Below are positions 38,277 through 47,645 of a stretch of 64,000 nt of DNA, piece after piece. The notes beneath the pieces are model-generated. The model was given only the letters and a program-made list of their open reading frames with translations, was not told the origin of the DNA and made no database searches. The stretch spans positions 1,240,001-1,304,000 of the forward strand of contig JACJYU010000001.1 of NCBI GenBank assembly GCA_020635915.1, in the 5' to 3' direction. Position 1 is the first letter of the stretch; every line of letters starts with the position of its first letter. This DNA comes from Flammeovirgaceae bacterium. GTDB taxonomy: Bacteria > Bacteroidota > Bacteroidia > Cytophagales > Cyclobacteriaceae. The position numbers were made by a program, and so were the translations under genes.

Positions 38277-38369
38277 TGCGCTAACAAAAGCTATAAGTCA
38301 TGGCGGCACGGGTGATGTTAAATTTTTATATTTCGGTGTGCCGCCACGCCTTATAGCTAGACGTTGTAG
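38277..38369 (+). repeat. attC of the intact duplicate cassette
   Basis: Same sequence as the attC at 28112 up to the CGTT, after which a 591-bp cassette begins instead of the four-gene cassette. The duplication therefore ends exactly at the crossover triplet. Confidence 0.9.
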
Positions 38370-38953
38370 GCAAGGCGGAAAATTTTCACCGCGGACAGTT
38401 ACTTGCAAGACGACAAAGATTTACCCACGCGGACATTTCGGACGACTATTTAACGACAGGCAAAAATTCAACTGCCCTGGCAAAGTTCCGGGCCAGGACA
38501 ATCTTTAAGGCGCAAAGCGCGAATTTTTTGGCGGTTTGACAATGGGCATTTGAAAACCCAATGCCCGGATTTTTTTTACAGTACGTGGACAATTTTGTCA
38601 CGGTGGAATAGTTTATAGTTCGCGGACAGCTTTGGGTGAAAAGGATTTCTGGCACCCACAACGTGGATTATGCTGGACGGCTTCGGTCTGGCCTGGGCCC
38701 GGCTCATCACCCAGACTTATTGGCCGACAAAGATTTGGTTAGCGACATCGGCCCATTAAGCAATTAACGGCCGACTGAAACCGCCCAGCCTACAACATTG
38801 TGCATGTGACCATGGCGGGGGGCGGGCGTGTTTCCAGGTTTTGTTTTTCTTACTATATTTATGCAGGTGGACAGTGACGAACTGGTCGGGCTTGACATTC
38901 CGCTTCGCTCCATTTTCAAGCCCTCCTGGCCCGCCACGTCACATGCACCGACC
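38363..38953 (+). repeat. 591-bp ORF-less cassette copy
   Basis: Full-length copy, attC 38788-38960; no supported gene. Confidence 0.88.
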
Positions 38954-38989
38954 GTTGGCAGCAATGGGGCAATCAAGAATTCACCAAGG

Positions 38990-39400
38990 ATGGTAATGAC
39001 AATGAGGATTTCAACAATTCTATTTTGTACCTTAACTACTACGCTTATTTCTTGCGATTGTCTTGTTAGTCATCGAGGCTTTGTTTACGATTCGCGGAAT
39101 GAAAAACCGATTGACGGTGCTACAATAGTATTCGCCAATAAGGAGTATAAGACGGACTCTCTGGGATATTTTGAAATTGAATACATGACTGGCTTCTGCC
39201 CGGACTGGAAATTTGAAGTCAGAAAGAAGGACTATCGCTCAGGATACCTTGAGATTGAGATTGATGGTGACCAACGAATTTACAAAGTGACGAGGAAGGT
39301 TGAAGGAAAGGAAGGGACTGAAGAGTATTCGAGTTCAGGTTTCAAGATTAAGCAGGACACCATTTACTTCTATTTGACTTCTTTGGACGATGAAATTTGA
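38990..39400 (+). CDS. Lipoprotein with carboxypeptidase-regulatory-like (Ig-like beta) domain
   Basis: About 136 residues. ATGs at 38990, 38996 and 39002 are all usable; the last gives the cleanest signal peptide, MRISTILFCTLTTTLISC, with lipobox LISC. The mature N-terminus GFVYDSRNEKPIDGATIVF followed by DSLGYFEIEY is the beta-sandwich repeat common in Bacteroidota surface proteins. Sole gene of the cassette starting at 38954, whose attC is cut by an IS. Confidence 0.72.
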   Translation: MVMTMRISTILFCTLTTTLISCDCLVSHRGFVYDSRNEKPIDGATIVFANKEYKTDSLGYFEIEYMTGFCPDWKFEVRKKDYRSGYLEIEIDGDQRIYKVTRKVEGKEGTEEYSSSGFKIKQDTIYFYLTSLDDEI

Positions 39401-39415
39401 TTTGAGCGCCCCACT

Positions 39416-39497
39416 GCTGCCAACACAAGCTATGGTCCATTGCGGGGTGATAGTGAGTTTCGTAGTTTACGTTTATTAATTTAGTACGGTGTATGTG
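39416..39497 (+). repeat. Left half of an attC truncated by an IS
   Basis: Opens GCTGCCAAC, complementary to GTTGGCAGC at 38954, and continues through the left arm (AAGCTATGGTCCATTGCGGGG) into the loop. The IS starts at 39498, and no right arm (CCCCGCAA...CATAGC) follows on the far side. Confidence 0.82.
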
Positions 39498-39513
39498 TGT
39501 AAGCTCCCCTTTT

Positions 39514-40383
39514 TTAGGACAGCTCTAAATTAGAAAATTTATTCATTGTTGTTGTAACCGGTTGTGGGTTTGTGGGAAACTCGTTTCGAGTTTTCCATAA
39601 ATCCACAACCAGCATGTCCGCAGGACTGCGCCCCTCGAGTGCATCATGTGGACGGTCGTAGTTGTAATCATTCATCCATTCATCAGCCAGTATTCTCACT
39701 TGGATTAGTGATTCAAATAGATAAGCATCTAGAACATCTCTGCGAAAACTCCCATTGAAACGCTCGATATATGCATTCTGTGTAGGCTTACCTGGTTGAA
39801 TAAACTGAAGCTGGATGGAACGTTCTTCACACCATAAGCAGAGTTTGCTTGAGATGAATTCAGGACCATTGTCAACCCTGATTCGTTTTGGTTTACCTCT
39901 CCACTGGATGACTTGCTCAAGTACCCGGACAACACGCTCGGCACGTAGCGAAGTGTCTACTTCAATAGCAAGCGCCTCACGATTAAAGTCGTCTAGCAAG
40001 TTGAGTACCCTAAACTTGCGGCCTGATAGAAGAGAATCGCTCATAAAATCCATCGACCAGCTTGCATTGATATGACTAACAGCTTCCAAAGGTTGAAGAA
40101 TCCGTGCCGGTAACCTTCTTTTACCTTTTCTTTTCAGGTTTAGCTTCAAATATTTATACACCCGATGAATGCGTTTATGGTTCCACAACAGTCCTTCTTT
40201 CCTAATCCTGAAATACATTTTCCAAAAACCCTCGGTAGGCCGTTTTTCCGCTAAGTCCTGAAGTTTTTCAATCACCGCATGATCGTCCTTTTTACTTTGG
40301 TAGTAGTAAACCGAACGTGAGAGGTCCATCACATCACAGGCCCGACCGAGGCTAACTTGAAAAGCCGCTCTCAAATGATCCAC
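39514..40383 (-). CDS. IS3-family OrfB, copy 2
   Basis: Same 289-residue DDE integrase as at 26871, encoded on the minus strand; intact, so possibly still active. Confidence 0.92.
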   Translation of the reverse strand: MDHLRAAFQVSLGRACDVMDLSRSVYYYQSKKDDHAVIEKLQDLAEKRPTEGFWKMYFRIRKEGLLWNHKRIHRVYKYLKLNLKRKGKRRLPARILQPLEAVSHINASWSMDFMSDSLLSGRKFRVLNLLDDFNREALAIEVDTSLRAERVVRVLEQVIQWRGKPKRIRVDNGPEFISSKLCLWCEERSIQLQFIQPGKPTQNAYIERFNGSFRRDVLDAYLFESLIQVRILADEWMNDYNYDRPHDALEGRSPADMLVVDLWKTRNEFPTNPQPVTTTMNKFSNLELS

Positions 40384-40406
40384 ACCGGTTCGCTTCTCAG
40401 CGGGCC

Positions 40407-40673
40407 TCAGAACTTTTTTCCCAAGACCTCTTTGAGCATCTTGTTGTCCAGCGCCAAATCGGCATACATATGCTTGAGCTTACGGTTTTCTTCCTCAAGC
40501 TCCTTCATTCTTTTGAGTTCGTTCATCTCCATGCCTCCGTACTTGGCCTTCCAGTTGTAAATAGTGGCTTTGGACACTCCGTTATCACGGGCAATATCCT
40601 GGATGTTTTTGCCCGCATCATACTCCTTGAGAATGTTGAAAACCTGGGCTTCGGTAAATCTTGTTCTTTTCAT
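40407..40673 (-). CDS. IS3-family OrfA, copy 2
   Basis: Same 88-residue helix-turn-helix protein as at 26581, upstream of OrfB on the minus strand, with the same A6G slippery stretch near its end. Confidence 0.92.
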   Translation of the reverse strand: MKRTRFTEAQVFNILKEYDAGKNIQDIARDNGVSKATIYNWKAKYGGMEMNELKRMKELEEENRKLKHMYADLALDNKMLKEVLGKKF

Positions 40674-40739
40674 TTTTAACAGTTTAAAGTTAGACCTTTT
40701 GTCTAATTCAAAACTGTCCTATTTTCGGGGGAGCTTACA

Positions 40740-41215
40740 CAAGGCGTGAACCCGCACGAAAGAGGCCCCTGCGAAACCACAAATTCACCGTTGAAAGAAA
40801 AGCATCACGCGGCAGGTGGACTTAACATTAATTGCGCGAAGCGCAAAATTTTTCGCGGTTTGGAAAAAGATGTGTAGAAAAACCGGCATGCACACCTTTT
40901 TTCCGGCCTAGGTTAGCTGTTCCTTCGCAGACAAGGTGTGCTGTTCGTTTCGGGCCGACCTGGGCGCAAATAAAGAAAAACCGTGGGGCCTTTGGGGAAT
41001 CCGCTTTTATCCGGACTTCCATTTAACTGTAGGTCGACTGAAACGCCCAGCACCTAACATTGTGCATGTGACCATGGCGGGGGGCGGGCGTGTTTCCAGG
41101 TTTTGTTTTTCTTACTATATTTATGCAGGTGGACAGTGACGAACGGGTCGGGCTTGACATTCCGCTTCGCTCCATTTTCAAGCCCTCCTGGCCCGCCACG
41201 TCACATGCACCGACC
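40740..41215 (+). repeat. 490-bp ORF-less cassette, 5'-truncated copy
   Basis: Lacks GTTAGGTG at its left end where the IS abuts. attC opens GCACCTAAC at 41050 and closes at GTT 41216. Contains the GCGCGAAGCGC hairpin with a shortened T run. No supported gene. Confidence 0.8.
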
Positions 41216-41707
41216 GTTAGGTGCAAGGCGTGAACCCCCACGAAAAAGGCCCCTGCGAAACCCTCAAACCCGTCTTTGAAAGAAAAGCATCACGTGCCCG
41301 ACAGGTGGACTTAAAATTAATTGCGCGAAGCGCAAAATTTTTTTGCGGTTTGGAAAAAGACGTGTGGAAAAACTAGCCTGGACACCATTTTGCCGGCCTA
41401 GGTTAGCTGTTCCTTCGCAGACAAGGTGTGCTGTTCGTTTCGGGCCGACCTGGGCGTAAATAAAGAAAAACCGAGGGGGCTTTTGGGGAATCCACTTTTA
41501 CCCGGACTTCCGTTTAATTGTAGGTCGACTGAAACGCCCAGCACCTAACACTGTGCATGTGACCATGGCGGGGGCTCGGGCGTGTTTCCAGGTTTTGTTT
41601 TTCTTACTATATTTATGCAGGTGGACAGTGACGAACTGGTCGGGCTTGACATTCCGCTTCGCTGCATTTTCAAGCCCTCCTAGCCCGCCACGTCACATGC
41701 ACCGACC
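41216..41707 (+). repeat. 490-bp ORF-less cassette, full copy (492 bp)
   Basis: Start GTTAGGTGC, attC opening GCACCTAAC at 41541, next crossover 41708. Terminator-like GCGCGAAGCGC plus T-run hairpin near 41322-41345. No supported gene. Confidence 0.8.
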
Positions 41708-42298
41708 GTTGTAGGCAAGGCGGAAAATTTTCACCGCGGACAGTTACTTGCAAGACGACAAAGATTTACTCACGCGGACATTTCGGACGACTATTTAACG
41801 ACAGGCAAAAATTCAACTGCCCTGGCAAAGTTCCGGGCCAGGACAATCTTTAAGGCGCGAAGCGCGAATTTTTTGGCGGTTTGACAATGGGCATTTGAAA
41901 ACCCAATGCCCGGATTTTTTTTACAGTACGTGGACAATTTTGTCACGGTGGAATAGTTTATAGTTCGCGGACAGCTTTGGGTGAAAAGGATTTCTGGCAC
42001 CCACAACGTGGATTATGCTGGACGGCTTCGCTCTGGCCTGGGCCCGGCTCATCACCCAGACTTATTGGCCAACAAAGATTTGGTTAGCGACATCGGCCCA
42101 TTAAGCAATTAACGGCCGACTGAAACCGCCCAGCCTACAACATTGTGCATGTGACCATGGCGGAGATCGGGCGTGTTTCCAGGTTTTGTTTTTCTTACTA
42201 TATTTATGCAGGTGGACAGTGACGAACGGGTCGGGCTTGACATTCCGCTTCGCTCCATTTTCAAGCCCTCCTGGCCCGCCACGTCACATGCACCGACC
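41708..42298 (+). repeat. 591-bp ORF-less cassette copy
   Basis: Full-length copy, attC 42133-42305; no supported gene. Confidence 0.88.
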
Positions 42299-42326
42299 GT
42301 TGGCGGCCATAAGCGGACAAAAAATA

Positions 42327-42749
42327 ATGAGACGACTAATATTAACTATTGCATACTTTGGGACAGTCTTGAGTTCGACTGGACAGGAGATTAAAATTGA
42401 ACGGGCGACAGCAAAGGACTTGTTGGTTTCAGCATACTCATTGCATTCGGTAACAGAATTCAACGGCCGACAAATTTCAGTTAAACTTATAGAAGTTCAA
42501 TCCATTAGAAAACATCCCGACAACGACTCGCAAGACGCAACGATTAGCGACTTACTATTAATTATAAGAGAACTCACGGACGACAAAACCTCAATGGCCA
42601 ACTTCTGGGTAAGAGGACAATTTTTTAACCCAAAGAATTTCGAATTCAACCCAGCCGACAAAGTACTCTCCTTTCAACACGGGACAGAAAAAAATCCCAA
42701 GTCGACAAAGCTGGTCATTGGGACAAAGGGAATTAAAGTCAAAGTTTAA
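42327..42749 (+). CDS. Secreted cassette protein of unknown function (140 aa)
   Basis: ATG 42327 gives a signal peptide, MRRLILTIAYFGTVLSSTGQ, with likely cleavage after the STG region; longer frames back to 42186 run through the preceding attC. The mature protein is about 120 residues with polar beta-rich sequence (QISVKLIEVQSI, MANFWVRGQFF). Sole gene of cassette 42299-42893. Confidence 0.68.
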   Translation: MRRLILTIAYFGTVLSSTGQEIKIERATAKDLLVSAYSLHSVTEFNGRQISVKLIEVQSIRKHPDNDSQDATISDLLLIIRELTDDKTSMANFWVRGQFFNPKNFEFNPADKVLSFQHGTEKNPKSTKLVIGTKGIKVKV

Positions 42750-42767
42750 AGTGCGGAGAAGCTTACG

Positions 42768-42900
42768 GGCCGCCAACAAGGCGCATAATGCATGGCGGGC
42801 GATAGTGTTATATCCGAAAGTAGTTTACTATATTTCGTACACGTTCGGTGGATAATGCGGGCTTCGAAACCCGCCACGACATTATGCGCTGGCGTTAGCG
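42768..42900 (+). repeat. attC of cassette 42299-42893
   Basis: Opens GGCCGCCAAC, a 10-base complement of GTTGGCGGCC. Stem GCGCATAATG/CATTATGCGC, inner TGGCGGG/CCCGCCA. Short loop with GGGCTTCGAAACCC. Confidence 0.87.
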
Positions 42901-42925
42901 TGCATTTTTATTGAGAGTTATTTAC

Positions 42926-44467
42926 ATGGACAATTATCTAGAGAAACTAAAACACATCCTTCCGACTTTTTTAACAGTAACACTCGGGACAATTTTTGGG
43001 ACAGCATTAGTTCGTTGGGGACTTTCAATCCAACTTGAACTCATTGATATAAAATTGGAGATTTGGGAAATTTGGTTGCCTCTTATTCTTCCTTGGCTTC
43101 CAATGACATTCTGGCTACGACAAAAGTTGAGAATCCTGACATTCAAAGGAGATAACAACAAAGGACGTCTATTCTTTCAGTTTATTGGTTGGGGGACAAT
43201 GGTATCTGCCATGATTGTTTCACAAAGTTATTTAACAAAAGCAACTGGTAAGTTAGTCACAATTGATAGGCTAAGCGAAATTGAGGCAGTTGAAAAAGCG
43301 CGGTATTATAAGATAAAAGAATTTGATGTTGTTCCGATGTACGGGACATCATTTACGGATTTCAGAGCAAGTGGAAAGTATAATCAGCATTTAAATTTTA
43401 ATACATACTTTGCCTGTCCTATTGTAGATGACAGTACTGCTCTTCCAAACTCAGTTCCAAAATATTGGTACGGTGTTTCATTTAAAGAACAAATAAGTAA
43501 TAAAATAAGTCCAGCGGAGAAAGAGAGAAAATATAACTCTTTTTATCAAGAGTGTTTGAGCAAAATGAACTCTTATAAGTACCATGAATTTGAATACCTA
43601 GAGAGACTTACAAATTCAGAAGCGCGAGACGGATTTATTAATGCAATAAAGAACAGAATCACAGATGAGAGTCAAGCGGAATTTATTATTCTTCAACCAC
43701 AACATGAACCCATAAACGAAAGAGCTGGCAACAAAGTCGCGTGGATATTTGGTTCATTTGGTATCGGACTGTCTATTTTCTTATTTAGTCTAATATGGCC
43801 AGGGTATAGCAAGTCAGAACACCGTAGACAACTGCAAGGTAAATCAAAGACCGAGGACGATATTGTTGAAATGCTAAAATTCCTCATTCCAAAAGGTGAA
43901 CACTTTGCAACATCTGTAATACTTGATATTAATATACTTGTCTTCATCTTGATGACAATATTTGGAGTTCACATATTATATCCCAATGGAATTGAATTAC
44001 TTGAGTGGGGTGCTAATAGAAGACGTGAGACAATGGGAGGAGATTGGTGGAGACTTGTCTCAAGTATGTTTGTACATGGAGGTTTCATGCATTTGATTCT
44101 TAATATCTATGGCCTATGGCTAGCAGCTATCTTTGTAGAACCAATACTTGGGAGAAAGAAATACTTTATTCTTTACGCAGTTTCGGGAGTTTGTGGCAGC
44201 ATTGCAAGTATATGGTGGTATGAGAATACAATAAGTGTTGGCGCATCTGGAGCCATTTTTGGACTTTATGGAGCAATCCTTGGACTGCTTTTAACAAACG
44301 CTTTTCCAAAAGAAGGCAAAAGAGGGATACTCACAATGATTGGAGTCTATGTTGTCATTAACTTACTTTGGGGACTGACAGGTGGCATTGACAATGCAGC
44401 ACACATTGGTGGACTATTAAGTGGAGCGTTGACAGGACTGATACTATATCAAATAGACAACGAGTGA
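42926..44467 (+). CDS. Rhomboid-family intramembrane serine protease with N-terminal sensor-like domain
   Basis: 513 residues from ATG 42926. Residues 1-110 have about three hydrophobic spans, 110-270 are soluble, and a span sits at 277-297. The rhomboid core (about 335-510) shows GDWWRLVSSMFVHGGFMHLILN, the serine motif GASGAIFG and the partner histidine in NAAHIGG, so the Ser-His dyad is intact. It cleaves membrane proteins within the bilayer; substrate unknown. The soluble part resembles the protein at 15333. Sole gene of cassette 42894-44600. Confidence 0.87.
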   Translation: MDNYLEKLKHILPTFLTVTLGTIFGTALVRWGLSIQLELIDIKLEIWEIWLPLILPWLPMTFWLRQKLRILTFKGDNNKGRLFFQFIGWGTMVSAMIVSQSYLTKATGKLVTIDRLSEIEAVEKARYYKIKEFDVVPMYGTSFTDFRASGKYNQHLNFNTYFACPIVDDSTALPNSVPKYWYGVSFKEQISNKISPAEKERKYNSFYQECLSKMNSYKYHEFEYLERLTNSEARDGFINAIKNRITDESQAEFIILQPQHEPINERAGNKVAWIFGSFGIGLSIFLFSLIWPGYSKSEHRRQLQGKSKTEDDIVEMLKFLIPKGEHFATSVILDINILVFILMTIFGVHILYPNGIELLEWGANRRRETMGGDWWRLVSSMFVHGGFMHLILNIYGLWLAAIFVEPILGRKKYFILYAVSGVCGSIASIWWYENTISVGASGAIFGLYGAILGLLLTNAFPKEGKRGILTMIGVYVVINLLWGLTGGIDNAAHIGGLLSGALTGLILYQIDNE

Positions 44468-44473
44468 AAAACG

Positions 44474-44607
44474 CCCGCTAACAAAAGCTATAACCAATGG
44501 CGGGGGTTTGGTATAAATTTGTAGTTTAGTTTTCAAATTACGTTTGGTCACGTGGGACAATGACGCGCTTCGAATGTCCCGCCACTGGTTATAGCCAAAC
44601 GTTAGCG
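44474..44607 (+). repeat. attC of the rhomboid cassette
   Basis: Opens CCCGCTAAC; complementarity to the cassette start GTTAGCGTG covers 7 bases (GTTAGCG) then mismatches. Stem GCTATAACCA/TGGTTATAGC, inner TGGCGGG/CCCGCCA. Confidence 0.82.
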
Positions 44608-44628
44608 GCAAGCTTTTTTTAAGGACAC

Positions 44629-45141
44629 ATGAGACAAATACGACTGACATTATTTTTACTTTTCACCGCGACACTTTCCTATGGGCAGTATGGTGACTTC
44701 GAATTAAACAAAATAAAATTCAAAGGAGTTGAATTCTCAGCGACAAAAAATACAATTATTAAATCCTTTGGACAAGGAGAAAGAATTGACACAAATTATG
44801 AATGCGGATTCTTTTCAAACGACCAAGAAGGTGGACCGTATTATCAACTCGTTTATTCAGACTTCAAATACATAGGGAGCGACAAAGAAAAATTTTACTT
44901 ACAATACGTGAAATTTGGAGAAGACGGAGTCACAAAAATTAAATATGGGGACAAAGAATTAAGCGGACGGACGACTAAGGAGGAATTTGTGAAAATATTC
45001 AGCAAAGAGGCAAAAGACTATTTCGACAAAAATCCAAAAGATGATTCTATTCTTATTTATTCAAAAGGAAGTGACGATGGAGCGATATTCTGGTTTCAGA
45101 ACGGTCGACTAATAAAATTTGAATATTGGACACCCTGTTGA
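44629..45141 (+). CDS. Secreted cassette protein of unknown function (170 aa)
   Basis: Signal peptide MRQIRLTLFLLFTATLSYGQ with predicted cleavage around SYGQ. The mature protein is about 150 residues, rich in Lys, Asp and aromatic residues (YYQLVYSDFKYIG; FYLQYVKFGEDG), probably beta-rich; a C-terminal Cys pairs with one in YECGFF as a possible disulphide. Sole gene of cassette 44601-45279. Confidence 0.7.
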   Translation: MRQIRLTLFLLFTATLSYGQYGDFELNKIKFKGVEFSATKNTIIKSFGQGERIDTNYECGFFSNDQEGGPYYQLVYSDFKYIGSDKEKFYLQYVKFGEDGVTKIKYGDKELSGRTTKEEFVKIFSKEAKDYFDKNPKDDSILIYSKGSDDGAIFWFQNGRLIKFEYWTPC

Positions 45142-45153
45142 GAAAAAAAGCCA

Positions 45154-45286
45154 GCCGCTAACAAGGCGCATAATGCATGGCGGGCGATTGTGTTATATCT
45201 GAAAGTTGTTTACTATATTTCGTACACGTTCGGTGGATAATGTGGGCTTCGAAAACCCGCCACGACATTATGCGCTGGCGTTGTAG
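45154..45286 (+). repeat. attC of cassette 44601-45279
   Basis: Opens GCCGCTAAC, complementary to GTTAGCGGC. Stem GCGCATAATG/CATTATGCGC, inner TGGCGGG/CCCGCCA. Confidence 0.87.
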
Positions 45287-46461
45287 GCAAGGCGGAAAAT
45301 TTTCACCGCGGACAGTTACTTGCAAGACGACAAAGATTTACCCACGCGGACATTTCGGACGACTATTTAACGACAGGCAAAAATTCAACTGCCCTGGCAA
45401 AGTTCCGGGCCAGGACAATCTTTAAGGCGCAAAGCGCGAATTTTTTGGCGGTTTGACAATGGGCATTTGAAAACCCAATGCCCGGATTTTTTTTACAGTA
45501 CGTGGACAATTTTGTCACGGTGGAATAGTTTATAGTTCGCGGACAGCTTTGGGTGAAAAGGATTTCTGGCACCCACAACGTGGATTATGCTGGACGGCTT
45601 CGGTCTGGCCTGGGCCCGGCTCATCACCCAGACTTATTGGCCAACAAAGATTTGGTTAGCGACATCGGCCCATTAAGCAATTAACGGCCGACTGAAACCG
45701 CCCAGCCTACAACATTGTGCATGTGACCATGGCGGGGATCGGGCGTGTTTCCAGGTTTTGTTTTTCTTACTATATTTATGCAGGTGGACAGTGACGAACT
45801 GGTCGGGCTTGACATTCCGCTTCGCTCCATTTTCAAGCCCTCCTGGCCCGCCACGTCACATGCACCGACCGTTGTAGGCAAGGCGGAAAATTTTCACCGC
45901 GGACAGTTACTTGCAAGACGACAAAGATTTACCCACGCGGACATTTCGGACGACTATTTAACGACAGGCAAAAATTCAACTGCCCTGGCAAAGTTCCGGG
46001 CCAGGACAATCTTTAAGGCGCAAAGCGCGAATTTTTTGGCGGTTTGACAATGGGCATTTGAAAACCCAATGCCCGGATTTTTTTTACAGTACGTGGACAA
46101 TTTTGTCACGGTGGAATAGTTTATAGTTCGCGGACAGCTTTGGGTGAAAAGGATTTCTGGCACCCACAACGTGGATTATGCTGGACGGCTTCGGTCTGGC
46201 CTGGGCCCGGCTCATCACCCAGACTTATTGGCCAACAAAGATTTGGTTAGCGACATCGGCCCATTAAGCAATTAACGGCCGACTGAAACCGCCCAGCCTA
46301 CAACATTGTGCATGTGACCATGGCGGGGATCGGGCGTGTTTCCAGGTTTTGTTTTTCTTACTATATTTATGCAGGTGGACAGTGACGAACGGGTCGGGCT
46401 TGACATTCCGCTTCGCTCCATTTTCAAGCCCTCCTGGCCCGCCACGTCACATGCACCGACC
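45280..46461 (+). repeat. Two tandem copies of the 591-bp ORF-less cassette
   Basis: Crossovers at 45280, 45871 and 46462, again exactly 591 bases apart. attC sites at 45705-45877 and 46296-46468. No supported gene. Confidence 0.9.
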
Positions 46462-46490
46462 GTTATGGGTAAGGCTTACTGAAGACGAAG

Positions 46491-47304
46491 GTGAAACGAT
46501 TAGAGCTACTATTTTTTTTTCCTTTTGACTATCCCATTGACTGAAACATTTGGGACAGCGCAAACTCCTGACAGACTTATTTACAAGGGAGACACACTGT
46601 GGATATTTTCAAATCCACTTGAACAGCTTAATGGTATTGATTCTCTTCGGAAAATATTGTTTGGAGATCAGGAAGGTTGCATGTCAACCGCATGCTGGAG
46701 AGGATATGAAGCCGAATGGACAATTATGAATAATGAACTATATCTTGTAGGAATTTACAGTTGTTGTTTTTATGAAGACAGCATTAAAGCTGATCTGCGT
46801 AAATTATTTGGAAAAAAATTAGTTGATGGCAAGGTTCGGGCTGAATGGGTATCTGGTGAAATCTTATCCCCCCAAGGAAAATTATTGTCCTATGTGCACA
46901 TGGGATATGGATCCATTTACGAAAAAGAACAAGTATTTCTATTTAAAGATGGTAAGCTAATAGAAATCAAAACATATGATAACTCAAAGTCAAAGCAGTC
47001 TGACTTCAGTAAAAATCCTGATAAACTGCAAGAATTTATTTATTCAAATATTAATTGGACGTTGATTCCCCGAAAAGAACAGCCTGTTAAGATATATGTT
47101 CAGTTTTCAGCTAACGAATACGGAGAAGTGGATAGCGTCAAAATCATGAAAGGACGCGATGGAGTATTTAATCAGAAAGCAGAACGAGTTATAAAAAAAA
47201 TACCTGAATGGGATGTTTATTACCGACACGGAGAATTTGAAAGGAAAAGTTGGACCATGCCAATAATTTTCAACGAGGAGAATAGGAAAAAATATAAAAA
47301 ATAA
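46491..47304 (+). pseudogene. TonB C-terminal-like cassette protein, frame-shifted at a T9 run near its start
   Basis: From TTG 46525 the frame is open for 259 residues. A GTG at 46491 begins a good signal peptide (VKRLELLFFF...) that would continue into LLTIPLTETFGTAQ if the T run at 46512-46520 were 8 instead of 9. As written, signal and body are out of frame. The C-terminal part (VKIYVQFSANEYGEVDSV, then FNQKAERVIKKIPEWD) resembles the TonB C-terminal fold. It could be phase-variable, recently broken, a read error, or translated from TTG without export. Cassette 46462-47451. Confidence 0.55.
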
Positions 47305-47327
47305 GGAGATGGGTTTCAATTCGCCCT

Positions 47328-47458
47328 ACCCATAACAATGCGCATAATGCATGGCGGGCGGATGTGTTTTATCAAAAGTTGTTTACTATATTTCGTTCAC
47401 GTTCGGTGGATAATGTGGGCTTCGAAAACCGCCACGACATTATGCGCTGGCGTTGGGG
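47328..47458 (+). repeat. attC of cassette 46462-47451
   Basis: Opens ACCCATAAC, complementary to GTTATGGGT. Stem GCGCATAATG/CATTATGCGC, inner TGGCGG/CCGCCA. Confidence 0.87.
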
Positions 47459-47645
47459 CACATGCAAAAAAAGACAACGGACACATTCACAATGACGAGT
47501 AAAGACAGACATATCGTATCACAGACCGACCATATTATCGGACTAACTCGACATGAAAGACAGTGCAACCAGACAAGGACGACTGACCGAAAAGAAAAAA
47601 GAAAAAGCCCCCGCTTCGCATTTTTGCAAATTTCTGCCTACGCAC

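Larger units (their letters stand above)
39498..40739 (-). mobile_element. IS3-family insertion sequence, IS407-like, copy 2 (1242 bp, inverted)
   Basis: Same ends and length as copy 1, in reverse orientation. Flanks are TGTG (left) and CAAG (right), so there is no target duplication. The right side joins directly to CAAGGCGTGAACCC, the start of a 490-bp cassette lacking its first 8 bases (GTTAGGTG). An IS-adjacent deletion or recombination between IS copies removed the half attC and any cassettes that lay between. Confidence 0.93.

Noticed and set aside
39498..40739. Target-site duplication for IS copy 2
   Set aside because: Flanks TGTG and CAAG do not match, unlike ATGG and GCTC at the other copies.
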